NCBI RefSeq assembly: GCF_024508335.1
Contig: NZ_CP101988.1
Coordinates: 124,001 to 188,000, forward strand
Length of the DNA: 64,000 nt
Source: Cellulomonas chengniuliangii
Lineage (GTDB): Bacteria > Actinomycetota > Actinomycetes > Actinomycetales > Cellulomonadaceae
Direction: 5' to 3'
A model generated the notes under the pieces. It saw only the letters and a program-made list of their open reading frames with translations. It searched no databases and had not been told where the DNA came from. Shown here piece after piece: positions 25,778-35,440 of this stretch. Every line of letters starts with the position of its first letter. Position 1 is the first letter of the stretch. A program made the position numbers and the translations under genes.

Positions 25778-26764
25778 ATGGCGATCACCGCCGGGACCAG
25801 CGAGTACGACCGGTTCGGACCCTGGATCGACGAGGTGCGCGTGGAGGACGACGTCCCGCGCCTGTACCGGGACCACCCGATCGACCTGGGCGCCGCGCGC
25901 CTGGTGCTGAAGGTGCCGCGGAACATCACGCGGCGTGACGCGACGCCGGACATGGACCTGTACGACCACCTGCTCGTGCTGGGCGCTGGCCAGCTCACGG
26001 TGCTGAGCAGGCGCGTCGCCCCTCGGGAGCGCCGTGGGCCCGTCCCATCGGGGTACGACGTGCGCACGGTGGCCATCGACGAGGTGGTCGCGATCCGCGA
26101 CGTCGTGAGCATGCTCGACGGCCATCTGACGATCCTGGCGCGCGACGGCCAGGCGCTGTCCTTCAGGTACAACGGGTCCGGGCGTCGGAGCATCGCCCAG
26201 CTCGTCGACGCGCTGCGCGGCGACGTGCTCCCGGCGCAGTCCGGCGGCTACGGGTGGTCGGGTGGATACGGCGACGCCCTCGCGAAGGCTGCCGCGGCGC
26301 TGGCCGGCGAGCGATCCGCGATGGCCCTCGACCGTGAGGACATGTCACTGGTCGGCGACTACGCCAGCATCGCGAGCCGGGTCCCCGACCTGGCCCCGTG
26401 GGCATGGCACGGCCGCCGGGTCGTCGCGCCCCAGGGGGAGGGCGCGTCGGGCGCGTTGCGGCGCGCTCTCCATGTCCTCTCGCCCATGACCTTGCACGGC
26501 GCGGTCGTCGCTGGGGACGACGTCGCCCTCGAGGTCTTCGGCCGGCACCAGTGGCTGGTGCGCGGCAAGGCGCCGGTCCACTCCGCGTCGCGCCTGCTGG
26601 TGCCGTTCGGCTCCCTCGACGCGGTCCAGATCACCCCGCACGACGGCTACCACGGCGCCGTCGACGCGACGCTCGCCCTAGGCGACGCCCGTGTAGAGCT
26701 GGTCCTTCCCGAGGGATCGGCGGCGCATCAGCTCTTCGAGGAGGGCTCGGCGCTCGCGGGGTGA
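25778..26764 (+). CDS. Conserved hypothetical protein
   Basis: A 328-residue protein that I do not recognise. The N-terminal 150 residues look like a beta-rich domain (EDDVPRLYRDHPIDLGAARL, YDHLLVLGAGQLTVLSRRVA, DVRTVAIDEVVAIRDVVSML, GHLTILARDGQALSFRYNGS), similar in style to a pleckstrin- or bPH-like fold. A second part after the glycine-rich SGGYGWSGGYGDAL continues with MTLHGAVVAGDDVALEVFGR. No transmembrane helix or catalytic motif is seen. CAAGGAGCCCAC precedes the ATG at 25778. It overlaps nothing and its neighbours give no clear context. Confidence 0.6.
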   Translation: MAITAGTSEYDRFGPWIDEVRVEDDVPRLYRDHPIDLGAARLVLKVPRNITRRDATPDMDLYDHLLVLGAGQLTVLSRRVAPRERRGPVPSGYDVRTVAIDEVVAIRDVVSMLDGHLTILARDGQALSFRYNGSGRRSIAQLVDALRGDVLPAQSGGYGWSGGYGDALAKAAAALAGERSAMALDREDMSLVGDYASIASRVPDLAPWAWHGRRVVAPQGEGASGALRRALHVLSPMTLHGAVVAGDDVALEVFGRHQWLVRGKAPVHSASRLLVPFGSLDAVQITPHDGYHGAVDATLALGDARVELVLPEGSAAHQLFEEGSALAG

Positions 26765-26929
26765 CCGCCACGTCCGCGTCCTGTCGGGGCGCACGGGCTC
26801 GGACGTGGACATGACGTGCGGGCCCAGCCGGCGACCTGCGTCGGGGGAGTCCTGCCAGGAGGCGCGCGGCGTGGGCCCCGCCTACGCTCGTCAGCACGCA
26901 GTCTCAGGCCGAAGACGTGGAGGAAGAAC

Positions 26930-27238
26930 ATGAAGGGCAAGGCGGCATTCGTTCTCGGAGCTGGACTCGGGTACCTGCTCGGCACCCCCTCGGGGCGGGA
27001 GAAGCTGGGCACCGCCCGGTCGAAGCTGATGGACTCGTGGAACGACCCCCGCGTCCAGGAGAAGGTCGGTGACATCCGCGAGAAGGTGACCCCGGGGTCC
27101 TCCGACGACCCGTGGGCCTCGACCACGGAGACCACGGACACCGCGGGCAGCACCCCGACGGCGTCCACGACGACCTCCTCGCCCGAGACCCCCGACCTGG
27201 GCGGCGCCGGCGCCGACTACCGGCCCACCGCTCCCTGA
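26930..27238 (+). CDS. Small YtxH-like envelope protein
   Basis: A 102-residue protein with a short hydrophobic N-terminal segment (AAFVLGAGLGYLLGTPSGRE), followed by basic coiled stretches (KLGTARSKLMDSWNDPRVQE KVGDIREKVT) and a Ser/Thr-rich tail. The GAGLGYLLGT-x-x-GREK pattern is typical of YtxH-like small stress or envelope proteins in Actinobacteria; function is unknown. GGAGGAAGAAC precedes the ATG at 26930. Only 6 bp separate it from the oxidoreductase that follows, so co-transcription is likely. Confidence 0.75.
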   Translation: MKGKAAFVLGAGLGYLLGTPSGREKLGTARSKLMDSWNDPRVQEKVGDIREKVTPGSSDDPWASTTETTDTAGSTPTASTTTSSPETPDLGGAGADYRPTAP

Positions 27239-27244
27239 CCGACC

Positions 27245-28846
27245 ATGGTCGCGCGGACGTCGTTGTGGCTCGACCGGCTTGACGCCCGGGGGGCGGCGAC
27301 CGACGGCGGCGCCGGTCCCTCGGCTGAGCTGGCCGACCCGCATGACGTGGTGGTCGTCGGCGCCGGCCTGACAGGGCTCACCACCGCGCTGCTGCTGGCC
27401 CGGGCGGGCTGGTCGGTGCTGGTGGTGGAGTCCCGCCGGGTCGGCGCCGGCACCACAGGGCGCTCCACGGCGAAGGTGAGCCTGCTGCAGGGCACCCGGC
27501 TGTCCTCGATCGCGAGCCGGCACCCGGAACCCGTGCAGGCGTCCTACGTCGAGGGCAGCCGCGAGGGCAAGGACTGGCTGCTCCGCTACTGCGACGAGCA
27601 CGGCGTGCCGTACCAGCGGCGCCTCGCGGTGACGTACGCGACGACGGGTCCGGGGCTGGCGAAGGTCGAGGCGGAGATGGCCGTCGCGGACCGGCTCGGC
27701 CTGCCCGTGGCCTGGCGTGACGACCTCGACCTGCCGGTCGCGACGCTGGGCGCAGTCGAGCTGGCCGACCAGGCGCAGCTCGACCCGATGAGCGTGCTCG
27801 CGACGCTCGCGGAGGACGTCGTCGCCCGTGGCGGCCGCATCGTCGACCATGCCCGCGTGCTCGGCGTGCACCGTGAGCCCGGCGGGAAGTGCCTGGTGCG
27901 CACCACCCGGGGCGACACCCGCAGCTCGACAGTGGTGCTGGCCACCGGCATGCCGATCCTCGACCGGGGTGGCTTCTTCGCCCGGCTCAAGCCCAACCGC
28001 TCGTACGCCCTGGCGTTCCGGACCACGGGCGAGCTGCCAGCGGGGATGTACCTCTCCGCGGACGGCGACACCCGCTCGGTCCGGACCACGCCGACAGTGC
28101 CTGGGGACTCCGGCGCGGACGCCGGCGAGACGCTGCTGGTGGGCGGCGCCGGTCACGTCACCGGGCGCAGCGCGCCGACGAGCGCGCACCTGCGCCGGCT
28201 GACCCGGTGGACCGAGCGGCACTTCCCCGGCGCCGTGGGCACCCACGCGTGGTCCGCGCAGGACTACTCGTCGGCGGACGGGCTCCCGCTGGTGGGGCGC
28301 GTGACGCCAGCCAACGGCCACGTGCTGTTCGCGAGCGGGTACGACAAGTGGGGGATGACGTCGGCGGTCGCGGCCGCCCTGGTGATGGCGGCCGACCTGC
28401 TGGGCGACCACCCGCCGGGCTGGGCGGACGACTGGCGGCCGTGGCGGCCCCGTGAGCTCGCCGTCGGCGCGGGGACCGCGGCGAAGTGGAACGCGGGCGT
28501 GGGCGCCCGGCTCGCCTCGGACTGGCTCCGCCCATGGCCGGCAGTGGCGGAGCGGCCCACCCCGCCCGAGGGTCAGGGCAGGGTCGAGCGGTCCCAGTTC
28601 CGGCGCCCCGAGGCCGTCTGCACGGTGGGCGGGGTGACCCGCCGCGTCTCGGCGGTCTGCACCCACCTGGGCGGCATCGTCACGTGGAACGACGCGGAGC
28701 GGTCCTGGGACTGCCCGCTGCACGGGTCGCGCTTCGACGCGACGGGTTCGCCGCTCGAGGGCCCCGCGGTGAAGCCGCTCGAGCCGACCGAGCCGGCCAA
28801 GCCACCGCGCCGCCGGGAGGTCCCGGGGGCGGCTCCGTCCGACTAG
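27245..28846 (+). CDS. FAD-dependent oxidoreductase with C-terminal Rieske domain
   Basis: A 533-residue fusion. The N-terminal DadA-like flavoenzyme has VVVGAGLTGLTTALLLARAG (dinucleotide-binding) and GAGTTGRSTAKVSLLQGTRL, and later FASGYDKWGMTSAVAAALVM. The last 70 residues are a Rieske [2Fe-2S] domain with C472-x-H474 (CTHLGG) and C490-x-x-H493 (CPLHGSRFDATG). Proteins of this layout are annotated as glycine/D-amino-acid oxidase-like with Rieske; the substrate is unknown. A flavin and an iron-sulfur centre in one chain imply internal electron transfer. The ATG start at 27245 follows the YtxH-like gene by 6 bp. Its last codon overlaps the convergent gluconokinase by 4 bp. Confidence 0.9.
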   Translation: MVARTSLWLDRLDARGAATDGGAGPSAELADPHDVVVVGAGLTGLTTALLLARAGWSVLVVESRRVGAGTTGRSTAKVSLLQGTRLSSIASRHPEPVQASYVEGSREGKDWLLRYCDEHGVPYQRRLAVTYATTGPGLAKVEAEMAVADRLGLPVAWRDDLDLPVATLGAVELADQAQLDPMSVLATLAEDVVARGGRIVDHARVLGVHREPGGKCLVRTTRGDTRSSTVVLATGMPILDRGGFFARLKPNRSYALAFRTTGELPAGMYLSADGDTRSVRTTPTVPGDSGADAGETLLVGGAGHVTGRSAPTSAHLRRLTRWTERHFPGAVGTHAWSAQDYSSADGLPLVGRVTPANGHVLFASGYDKWGMTSAVAAALVMAADLLGDHPPGWADDWRPWRPRELAVGAGTAAKWNAGVGARLASDWLRPWPAVAERPTPPEGQGRVERSQFRRPEAVCTVGGVTRRVSAVCTHLGGIVTWNDAERSWDCPLHGSRFDATGSPLEGPAVKPLEPTEPAKPPRRREVPGAAPSD

Positions 28847-29358
28847 ACGCCCGAGGTCGCGAGCACCCGGTCGGCGATCGCCGCGCTCAGCTCGTCGGCA
28901 GAGCCGGTCGCGTCGAGCGTGAACCCCGCCTCGGTGGGCAGCAACGGCTCCAGGGTGGCGAGCTGGGACGCGAGCAGCGTGGGCGGCATGAAGTGGCCGG
29001 TGCGCCGGCCCATCCGCTGGGCGAGGATCTCGTCCGTGACGTTCAGGTGCGCGAACAGCACCGGGCCGCCCTCGCGGAGCACGTCGCGGTAGGCGACCTT
29101 GAGCGCCGAGCAGGTCATCACGCTCGGCTCCCCGGCGCGGGTCTGCGCGGCCAGCCAGTCCCGCAGGGACCTCAGCCAGGGGGCGCGGTCCTCGTCGGTC
29201 AGCGGGATGCCGGCCGCCATCTTCGCCACGTTGCCTGCGGGGTGCAGGTCGTCGGCCTCTAGGAAGGGCCGCTGCAGGCGATCGGCGACGAGCCGGGCGA
29301 CGGTGGTCTTGCCGGAGCCGGAGACTCCCATGACCACTACGTGCTGGACGTCCGCCAT
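28843..29358 (-). CDS. gntK: Gluconokinase
   Basis: A 171-residue GntK-type kinase. The P-loop is GVSGSGKTT at residues 11-19; the family motifs LEADDLHPAGNVAKMAAGIP LTDEDRAPWLRSL (substrate binding and lid) follow, and GRRTGHFMPPTLLASQLATL is the nucleotide-binding lid. It phosphorylates gluconate with ATP to 6-phosphogluconate, feeding the pentose phosphate pathway. The length is standard. The ATG start is at 29358. It lies 5 bp after the kinase-like gene on the same strand, so the two and perhaps the MFS gene upstream may be co-transcribed. No gluconate permease or GntR regulator is beside it. Confidence 0.95.
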   Translation of the reverse strand: MADVQHVVVMGVSGSGKTTVARLVADRLQRPFLEADDLHPAGNVAKMAAGIPLTDEDRAPWLRSLRDWLAAQTRAGEPSVMTCSALKVAYRDVLREGGPVLFAHLNVTDEILAQRMGRRTGHFMPPTLLASQLATLEPLLPTEAGFTLDATGSADELSAAIADRVLATSGV

Positions 29359-29363
29359 CGGCC

Positions 29364-30428
29364 TCAGATCCTCCTCGGTGCGGCCCGCGGGGCTGCGGAC
29401 CAGGGCCTCGGCCCTCGCACCGCGATCGTACCGAGCCGCCAGTCGAGGGCGTCGAGGGCCGCGTGCAGGTTCGCCAGGGCGTCGGCGCGGTGCCCGGCCA
29501 CCCAGTCGCCCGTGTAGCCGCGCGGGACCATCTCGACGACCAGCACCAGGCTGATCCACATCCGGTAGAGCCACAGGCGGGCGTCCCCCGCAGGAGTGCC
29601 GAGCGCGAGCTCGCCTCCGGCGGAGCGGTAGCCCTCGAGCAGCGCCGGGGGGACGGGCCCGAGTCCTCGCTGGTCGGCGCCGACGAGCTCGAGCATCGGG
29701 TCGCCCCACAGTGCCCGCTCGGTGTCGATGACCCCCACCAGGGAGCCCGTGGCCGGGTCGACGAACAGGTTGCCGGGCCACAGGTCCGTGTGGACGAGCA
29801 CCGGGCCGGGCGCCTCGGCGAGCGCGGCGGCGTGCCGGCGCAGCACCGCGCGGACCCGGTCGGCGGGGAGGTCGACGCGCCATGCCTCGGCGTCGTCGAG
29901 GAGGGCTCCGACGATCGCGGCGAACGCGTCGGGCCAGGTGGCGGCCTGCAGGCCTGCGGCCGCGTTGGGGTACCCGAACCGGTCGCCGCGCACGGTGTGC
30001 AGCCGGGCCATGAAGGCCCCCAGCTCGCCCTGCACGACGCAGTGCGTCGCGTCGTCCAGGCCGCCCAAGTCGACCAGCGGCGTGCCGTCGAGGTGCGACA
30101 CGACCAGCACATCGCTCGGCAGCACGCTGCGCGTGAGGTCGATCAGCAGCACCCGCGGCATGAGCAGGTCGGGGCGATCGGCCGCGAGCCCGTACACGAG
30201 CGCCTCGGTGCGCAGCAGGTCCAGCTCGTGGCGCAGCAGTCTCTCCGTGGCGGTGGGCGCCGTCTTGACCACCACGCGCTCGCCGTCCGCGAGGGTCGCT
30301 CGGTAGGTCGTGGCGAACATCCCGCCGGTGAGCGGCTCGGCGTGCGTGAGCCGCCCGATGGGGGCCAGCACGGTCGTCAGCGCCTGGAGGGTGGCGTCGT
30401 CGAGCGGTGCGGGGGCATGGTCGAGCAC
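29364..30428 (-). CDS. Phosphotransferase / kinase-like protein (APH fold)
   Basis: A 354-residue protein of the aminoglycoside phosphotransferase/fructosamine-kinase fold. The ATP-binding Gly loop is LTGGMFATTYRATLADGERV, with Lys in VVVKTAP; the catalytic loop LVHTDLWPGNLFVDPATGSL (H-x-D-x-x-x-x-N) and the metal-binding GVIDTERALWGDPMLEL (D) are intact. It is likely an active small-molecule kinase. No known antibiotic-resistance subfamily is recognised; it may act on a sugar or alcohol. GTG start 30428. It lies 9 bp after the MFS gene and 5 bp before gntK. Confidence 0.85.
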   Translation of the reverse strand: MLDHAPAPLDDATLQALTTVLAPIGRLTHAEPLTGGMFATTYRATLADGERVVVKTAPTATERLLRHELDLLRTEALVYGLAADRPDLLMPRVLLIDLTRSVLPSDVLVVSHLDGTPLVDLGGLDDATHCVVQGELGAFMARLHTVRGDRFGYPNAAAGLQAATWPDAFAAIVGALLDDAEAWRVDLPADRVRAVLRRHAAALAEAPGPVLVHTDLWPGNLFVDPATGSLVGVIDTERALWGDPMLELVGADQRGLGPVPPALLEGYRSAGGELALGTPAGDARLWLYRMWISLVLVVEMVPRGYTGDWVAGHRADALANLHAALDALDWRLGTIAVRGPRPWSAAPRAAPRRI

Positions 30429-30437
30429 CCCCGCAGG

Positions 30438-31706
30438 CTAGTGGCCCGAGAGCTCCGTGGTCGCCGTGCCCGGCTCGGCCTCGACGTCGGGGAGGTCCTC
30501 GTGGGCGGGGACGTCCACCGTTCCCGCGCGCAGCACGCGGAGCGACCCGACGGCGGCCAGCACCGCGAGCACCGCCGCGCCGAGGACCACCAGGAACCCG
30601 CCGTGCGACCCGCGGGCGTCGATGGCCATCCCCGCGACGGAGGCGCCCACCGAGACGCCGACGCCCAGGGCGGTGCCGATCCACGTCAGACCCTCGGTCA
30701 ACCGCTCGCGGGGGACGAAGTGCTGCACCAGCGCGTTGCCGTTGATGATCGTGGGGGAGATGGCGAAGCCCACGACGAACATCACCAGCGCGAGCACCGT
30801 CATGGACTGCACCAGCACGAACAGCGACGCGCCGAGCGCGATGACCACCGTGCCGACGACGAACCGCTTCCACAGCGCCATCGTCCAGTGCCGCAGGCCG
30901 TAGAGCAGACCGGAGATCATGGAGCCGAGCGCGAACACGGCGAGCACCACGCCTGCGAGGTCGGGGCGTCCCTGCTCGTCCGCGAACGCGACCGTCGCGA
31001 CGTCGGTGGCCCCGAAGATGGCGCCGACGGCCACGAAGACGATGGCCAGGACGACCACGCCGCCCGAGCGGAGCACCGACCTGTGCCGTGGCGCGTCGGC
31101 GTGCCGCACCGTCGGCGCCGGCTGGGTGGCCCGCTGGCTCAGGAACCAGAAGCCGCCGCCGATCATGCCGATCACCGCGACCAGCAGGCCCGCCGCCGGC
31201 GACACGTTAGCCGCGAGGATGGTCGCCACCACGGGGCCGACCACGAAGACCAGCTCGTCGAGTGCCGACTCGAGCGAGTACGCGGTGTGCACGTCCCGCG
31301 GCGCGGTGAGCAGGTTCGACCAGCGCGCGCGGACCAGGGCGCCGAACGACCCGATCGTCGCCCCGGTGAGCGCCGCCGTGGCGTAGAGCCACGGGGTGGG
31401 GGCGTGGGACAGCGCGGCGGTCACGATGCCGATCAGGCCGAGCGAGGAGACCGTGATGGCGGGTCGCATGACGCGCGCCTGGCCGTGACGGTCGACGAGC
31501 CTGGCGAGCTGCGGGGAGCAGATCGCCTGAGCGAGGACGTAGACCGCGGACACGCGACCGGCCAGACCGTACGAGTGGTACAGCGCCTCGACCATGAGGA
31601 CGATCCCGATGCCTGCCATCGACATGGGCAGGCGTGCGATCACACCAGAGGAGGAGAAGGCCAGCGCGCCGGGCCGCGAGAGGATCTTGCGGTACGGGCT
31701 GAGCAC
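30438..31706 (-). CDS. MFS transporter
   Basis: A 422-residue, 12-helix major facilitator protein. Motif-like segments are LPMSMAGIGIVLMVEALYHS, QLARLVDRHGQARVMRPAIT (motif A-like: D-R-x-G), GATIGSFGALVRARWSNLL, and the central loop. The tail is acidic. It belongs to a group common next to sugar-phosphate genes in Actinobacteria, but its substrate is unknown. Its start is GTG 31706. It shares a strand with the kinase-like gene and gntK, and the tight spacing (9 and 5 bp) suggests a three-gene operon, which makes a role in uptake or export of a sugar acid possible. Confidence 0.8.
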   Translation of the reverse strand: MLSPYRKILSRPGALAFSSSGVIARLPMSMAGIGIVLMVEALYHSYGLAGRVSAVYVLAQAICSPQLARLVDRHGQARVMRPAITVSSLGLIGIVTAALSHAPTPWLYATAALTGATIGSFGALVRARWSNLLTAPRDVHTAYSLESALDELVFVVGPVVATILAANVSPAAGLLVAVIGMIGGGFWFLSQRATQPAPTVRHADAPRHRSVLRSGGVVVLAIVFVAVGAIFGATDVATVAFADEQGRPDLAGVVLAVFALGSMISGLLYGLRHWTMALWKRFVVGTVVIALGASLFVLVQSMTVLALVMFVVGFAISPTIINGNALVQHFVPRERLTEGLTWIGTALGVGVSVGASVAGMAIDARGSHGGFLVVLGAAVLAVLAAVGSLRVLRAGTVDVPAHEDLPDVEAEPGTATTELSGH

Positions 31707-31766
31707 CGGCTCATTCTCTCACCGCGCGCCGACACCGAAGGACGGCCGGCGCGCGGCTGCGAGAGG

Positions 31767-33437
31767 TCAGGCCAGCGCGTCGTTCACCACGGACCGCGCC
31801 TGCTCCTGCACCTCCACCAGGTGCTCCGGGCTGACGAAGGACTCCGCGTAGATCTTGTAGACGTTCTCCGTGCCGGAGGGGCGGGCCGCGAACCAGGCGT
31901 CGTCGGTGGTGACCTTGAGGCCGCCGATGGCCGCGCCGTTGCCGGGCGCGGCGGTCAGCTTCGCGGTGATCGCCTCGCCGGCCAGCGTCGTCGCGGTGAC
32001 CTGCTCGGGCGACAGCTTCGCCAGCCGGGCCTTCTGCTCGAGCGTGGCGGGGGCGTCGACCCGGGCGTACCAGGACTCGCCGTAGCGCTGCACCAGGTCG
32101 GCGTGGTGCTGGGACGGGGAGCGGCCCGTCGTGGCCAGCATCTCCGACGCGAGCAGCGCGAGGATGATCCCGTCCTTGTCGGTGGTCCACACCCGGCCGT
32201 CCTGGCGCAGGAACGACGCGCCCGCGGACTCCTCGCCGCCGAACCCGACCGACCCGTCGAGCAGGCCGGGCACGAACCACTTGAAGCCCACCGGGACCTC
32301 GAGCAGGCGGCGGTCGAGCCCGCCCGCGACCCGGTCGATCAGGGAGGACGACACCAGCGTCTTGCCGATGGCCGCGTCGCCGGGCCAGCCCGGGCGGGCG
32401 CCCGAGTACAGGTACTCGATCGCCACGGCCAGGTAGTGGTTCGGGTTCATCAGCCCGGCGTCGGGCGTCACGATGCCGTGCCGGTCGGAGTCGGCGTCGT
32501 TGCCCGTCGCGATGTCGTACGGGGCGCCGTCGGCCATGGTCCGCACCAGCGACGCCATCGCGTACGGCGACGAGCAGTCCATCCGGATCTTGCCGTCCCA
32601 GTCGAGGGTCATGAACCCCCACTGCGGGTCCACGGCGGGGTTCACCACGGTCAGGTCCAACCCGTACCGCTCGCCGATGGCGCCCCAGTACTCGACCGAG
32701 GCGCCGCCCAGCGGGTCCGCCCCGATCCGCACACCGGCGTCCCGGATCGCGTCGAGGTCGACCACGTTGGACAGGTCGTCGACGTACGCGCCCAGGTAGT
32801 CGTGCAGGTGGGTCGTCTCGGCGGCGAGGGCCGCCGCCAGCGGGACGCGGCGGACCTGCCCGACGCCCGAGCGGAGCAGCTCGTTCGCCCGGGCCGCGAT
32901 CCAGGCGGTGGCCTCGGACCCGGCCGGGCCGCCGGTGGGCGGGTTGTACTTGAAGCCGCCGTCACGCGGGGGGTTGTGCGAGGGCGTCACCACGATGCCG
33001 TCCGCCAGGCCAGGGCCCTCGGTGCGCACGCCGTCCATGCTGGTGGCGCCGTTGTGCAGCAGGATCGCGTGCGACACCGCCGGGGTGGGCGTCCACGAGT
33101 CGCGCGCGTCGACGAACAGCTCGACGCCCGCGGCTGCGAGCACCTCCACGGCCGTCTGCCACGCGGGCAGGGACAGCGCGTGCGTGTCCCGGCCGATGAA
33201 CAGCGGGCCGTCGGTGCCCTGGCCGCGGCGGTACTCCACGATCGCGGCGGTGGTGGCGATGATGTGCGCCTCGTTGAAGGCGCCGTCGAGGGACGAGCCG
33301 CGGTGGCCGCTGGTGCCGAACACGACCTGCTGGGCAGGATCGTCCAGGTTCGGGGCGCGGTCGTAGTACGCGCTGACCAGCGCGTCCACGTCGACGAGAT
33401 CGGCAGGCTGGGCGAGAGTTCCGGCGCGCGGGTCCAT
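31767..33437 (-). CDS. pgm: Phosphoglucomutase (alpha-D-glucose specific)
   Basis: A 556-residue alpha-D-phosphohexomutase that interconverts glucose 1-phosphate and glucose 6-phosphate. The active-site serine lies in [20 protein letters not shown] at about residue 152, the Mg-binding loop is [12 protein letters not shown], and the sugar-binding loop is [16 protein letters not shown]; the phosphate loop is [17 protein letters not shown]. The N-terminal [18 protein letters not shown] is characteristic of the Pgm (TIGR01132) branch. The ATG start is at 33437. It links storage carbohydrate and cell-wall sugar nucleotides to glycolysis. Confidence 0.97.
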   Translation of the reverse strand: MDPRAGTLAQPADLVDVDALVSAYYDRAPNLDDPAQQVVFGTSGHRGSSLDGAFNEAHIIATTAAIVEYRRGQGTDGPLFIGRDTHALSLPAWQTAVEVLAAAGVELFVDARDSWTPTPAVSHAILLHNGATSMDGVRTEGPGLADGIVVTPSHNPPRDGGFKYNPPTGGPAGSEATAWIAARANELLRSGVGQVRRVPLAAALAAETTHLHDYLGAYVDDLSNVVDLDAIRDAGVRIGADPLGGASVEYWGAIGERYGLDLTVVNPAVDPQWGFMTLDWDGKIRMDCSSPYAMASLVRTMADGAPYDIATGNDADSDRHGIVTPDAGLMNPNHYLAVAIEYLYSGARPGWPGDAAIGKTLVSSSLIDRVAGGLDRRLLEVPVGFKWFVPGLLDGSVGFGGEESAGASFLRQDGRVWTTDKDGIILALLASEMLATTGRSPSQHHADLVQRYGESWYARVDAPATLEQKARLAKLSPEQVTATTLAGEAITAKLTAAPGNGAAIGGLKVTTDDAWFAARPSGTENVYKIYAESFVSPEHLVEVQEQARSVVNDALA

Positions 33438-33537
33438 GCGAGCGATCCTGCCATCGACGACGCCGCAGGTCATCCGCTCGTGCGGGCTCGTCCGCCCCGC
33501 GTGGGCGTCGCAGGCGCAGCGGGTAATCTCCTCGACC

Positions 33538-34362
33538 ATGGCCACTGGTTCTGTCGATTTCGTCCTGCGCCCCTTCGAGGGGCTCCCCGGTGAGCCCGAC
33601 TGGGTCGCCCTCAAGGAGGTCGTGCCCGCCGCGACCGCCCCCGCACGCACCACCGCCGAGCACGGCTCCCGCGAGGTGCTCCTCACGACCGTCCTGCCGA
33701 TGGGCTGGCCGGCGCTGCACCGCGACGACGGCGTGGTGCTGCTCGCGCTGCAGTCGCAGGGCGGCTCGGGCGACGCGAGCCGCGACCTCGCGGCCGTGCT
33801 GCTCGCCGCGCTGGACGTCGAGCCCGGCACCGCGGTCGAGCCCGAAGGCCTGCCCGGCCCTGGCCCGCGCCTGCAGGACGTGCTGGACCTGACCGTCCCG
33901 TTCGAGGTCACCGTCGAGGAGAGCTTCGGGTACTGGCTCGCCCCCGGGACCGAGCGCACCGCCGACCTCGCCGCCGCCATCGAGGAGGCCGACTCGGGCA
34001 TCATCCCGACGGTCAAGCTCAGCTCGGTCGAGGCCGCGTACTGGTGCCGCATGGGCTCGCGCGAGTTCCTGCGCTGGGCGCAGCCGCACGACGAGCAGAA
34101 GGTCCTCGACGCGCTCGCGCGGCTCCACTCGAAGCGCGAGTCCGGCTTCGACGGCGCCAAGTTCGTCGGGTACTTCCGCTCGAGCGGCATCGTGGTTCCC
34201 GTCTGGGAGCTGGCCCGCGGCACCGAGGCCGAGGACATCGAGGGCGCCGTCGCCGAGTTCCTGCCCCGCTTCGAGGCGGCCCTGGCGGACGAGACGCCGC
34301 TCGACGCGAACGCCCGCCGCGCCCGTGCCGGGCTGGTCGCCCGGCAGGTCACGCTGCGCTGA
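33538..34362 (+). CDS. DUF5926 family protein
   Basis: A 274-residue soluble protein of an actinobacteria-specific family of unknown function. Recognisable stretches are [80 protein letters not shown] and [20 protein letters not shown]. The ATG start at 33538 gives the usual family N-terminus. It is divergent from pgm and lies just upstream of the GT2 gene, a neighbourhood often seen in related actinobacteria. Two stem-loops follow its stop. Confidence 0.85.
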   Translation: MATGSVDFVLRPFEGLPGEPDWVALKEVVPAATAPARTTAEHGSREVLLTTVLPMGWPALHRDDGVVLLALQSQGGSGDASRDLAAVLLAALDVEPGTAVEPEGLPGPGPRLQDVLDLTVPFEVTVEESFGYWLAPGTERTADLAAAIEEADSGIIPTVKLSSVEAAYWCRMGSREFLRWAQPHDEQKVLDALARLHSKRESGFDGAKFVGYFRSSGIVVPVWELARGTEAEDIEGAVAEFLPRFEAALADETPLDANARRARAGLVARQVTLR

Positions 34363-34372
34363 GAACCCCCCG

Positions 34373-34437
34373 GCCGGTCGCCTCCGCGCGACCGGCGCCG
34401 TGGGGTCCTCGCGCCGTTGACGGCGAGGACCCCACGG
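34373..34437 (+). terminator. Two consecutive stem-loops
   Basis: GCCGGTCG (34373-34380) pairs with CGACCGGC (34389-34396). Directly after it, CCGTGGGGTCCTCGC (34398-34412) pairs with GCGAGGACCCCACGG (34423-34437), a perfect 15-base stem. The second ends 19 bp before the next start. Confidence 0.8.
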
Positions 34438-34456
34438 TCTGGGTAGGCTGGCAGTC

Positions 34457-35440
34457 GTGATGCGCAAGGGCGGCAAGGCTGCCGAGGTCGAGACGAACGC
34501 GCAGGCTGCGCGCCTGGACGCCGCCTCGGAGCCCACGACGGCGGACGAGGTCCCCACGGACGACGTGGCGCCCGTGCCCGCGCCCGACCCGGAGAAGCCT
34601 GCCCGTGCGGCACGCCGCCGGGTCTCCCGCCGGGCGCTGGGCTCGAGCGAGCCGCTCAGCAGCCCCACCACCAAGGTCCCCGGAGCCCGGTCGCGCCAGC
34701 GGGTCGCCGTGGTGATCCCCGCGAAGGACGAGTCCCGGCGCATCGCCGCGACGGTCCGATCCGCGCGCGCCATCCCGCACGTGGACCTCGTCCTGGTCGT
34801 CGACGACGGCTCCGAGGACAACACCCAGCACGTGGCCCGCGAGGCCGGCGCCGTCGTCGTGCGCCACTCGCACAACCGCGGCAAGGCCGCCGCGATGGAG
34901 ACGGGCGCCGCCGTCGTCGCGATGCGCGACGCCCCTGACCGGCTGCCCCGCCTGCTGCTGTTCATCGACGGCGACCTCGGCGAGACGGCCGTCAACACGG
35001 CGCCCCTCGTGCCGCCGGTGCTCGAGGGCACGGCGGACGTGTCGATCGCGCTGCTGCCCCCGCAGCCCGGCGCCGGTGGGCGCGGGATCGTCGTGGGAGC
35101 AGCCAGGCGCGCCATCGCGGCGATGACGGGCTGGACGCCCACCCAGCCGTTGTCCGGCATGCGGTGCCTGACACGCGAGGCCTTCGAGGCCGCGACGCCG
35201 CTGGCCCGCGGCTGGGGCGTCGAGACGGGCATGACCATCGACCTGCTGCGCCAGGGGTTCGTGGCCGTCGAGGTGCCCTGCGACCTGCGGCACCGGCCCT
35301 CGGGCGCCGACCTCAAGGGTCAGCTGCACCGCGCGGCGCAGTACCGGGACGTGCAGCTCGCGGTCAACGCGCGGCGGGTCCGGCGCGTGGCCGGTGCGAT
35401 CCGCTCGACCGTCAACCCGCCGCGGGGCTCGGCGGACTGA
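34457..35440 (+). CDS. Glycosyltransferase family 2
   Basis: A 327-residue cytoplasmic GT2 (GT-A fold). A disordered acidic N-terminus of about 80 residues is followed by [79 protein letters not shown] (D-x-D) and [20 protein letters not shown]. The pattern resembles GPGS-type or polyprenyl-phosphate GTs. The donor and acceptor are unknown. GTG 34457 and ATG 34460 are adjacent starts. Its 3' end overlaps the convergent membrane-protein gene by 29 bp. Confidence 0.85.
   Translation: MMRKGGKAAEVETNAQAARLDAASEPTTADEVPTDDVAPVPAPDPEKPARAARRRVSRRALGSSEPLSSPTTKVPGARSRQRVAVVIPAKDESRRIAATVRSARAIPHVDLVLVVDDGSEDNTQHVAREAGAVVVRHSHNRGKAAAMETGAAVVAMRDAPDRLPRLLLFIDGDLGETAVNTAPLVPPVLEGTADVSIALLPPQPGAGGRGIVVGAARRAIAAMTGWTPTQPLSGMRCLTREAFEAATPLARGWGVETGMTIDLLRQGFVAVEVPCDLRHRPSGADLKGQLHRAAQYRDVQLAVNARRVRRVAGAIRSTVNPPRGSAD

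Noticed and set aside
29364-30428. Aminoglycoside resistance gene
   Set aside because: The fold is that of APH kinases, but no resistance subfamily is recognised; it is kept as an unspecified kinase.
29463-33593. A long open plus-strand frame opposite the kinase-like, MFS and pgm genes
   Set aside because: It is the high-GC antisense of three clear minus-strand genes and has no protein-like domain.
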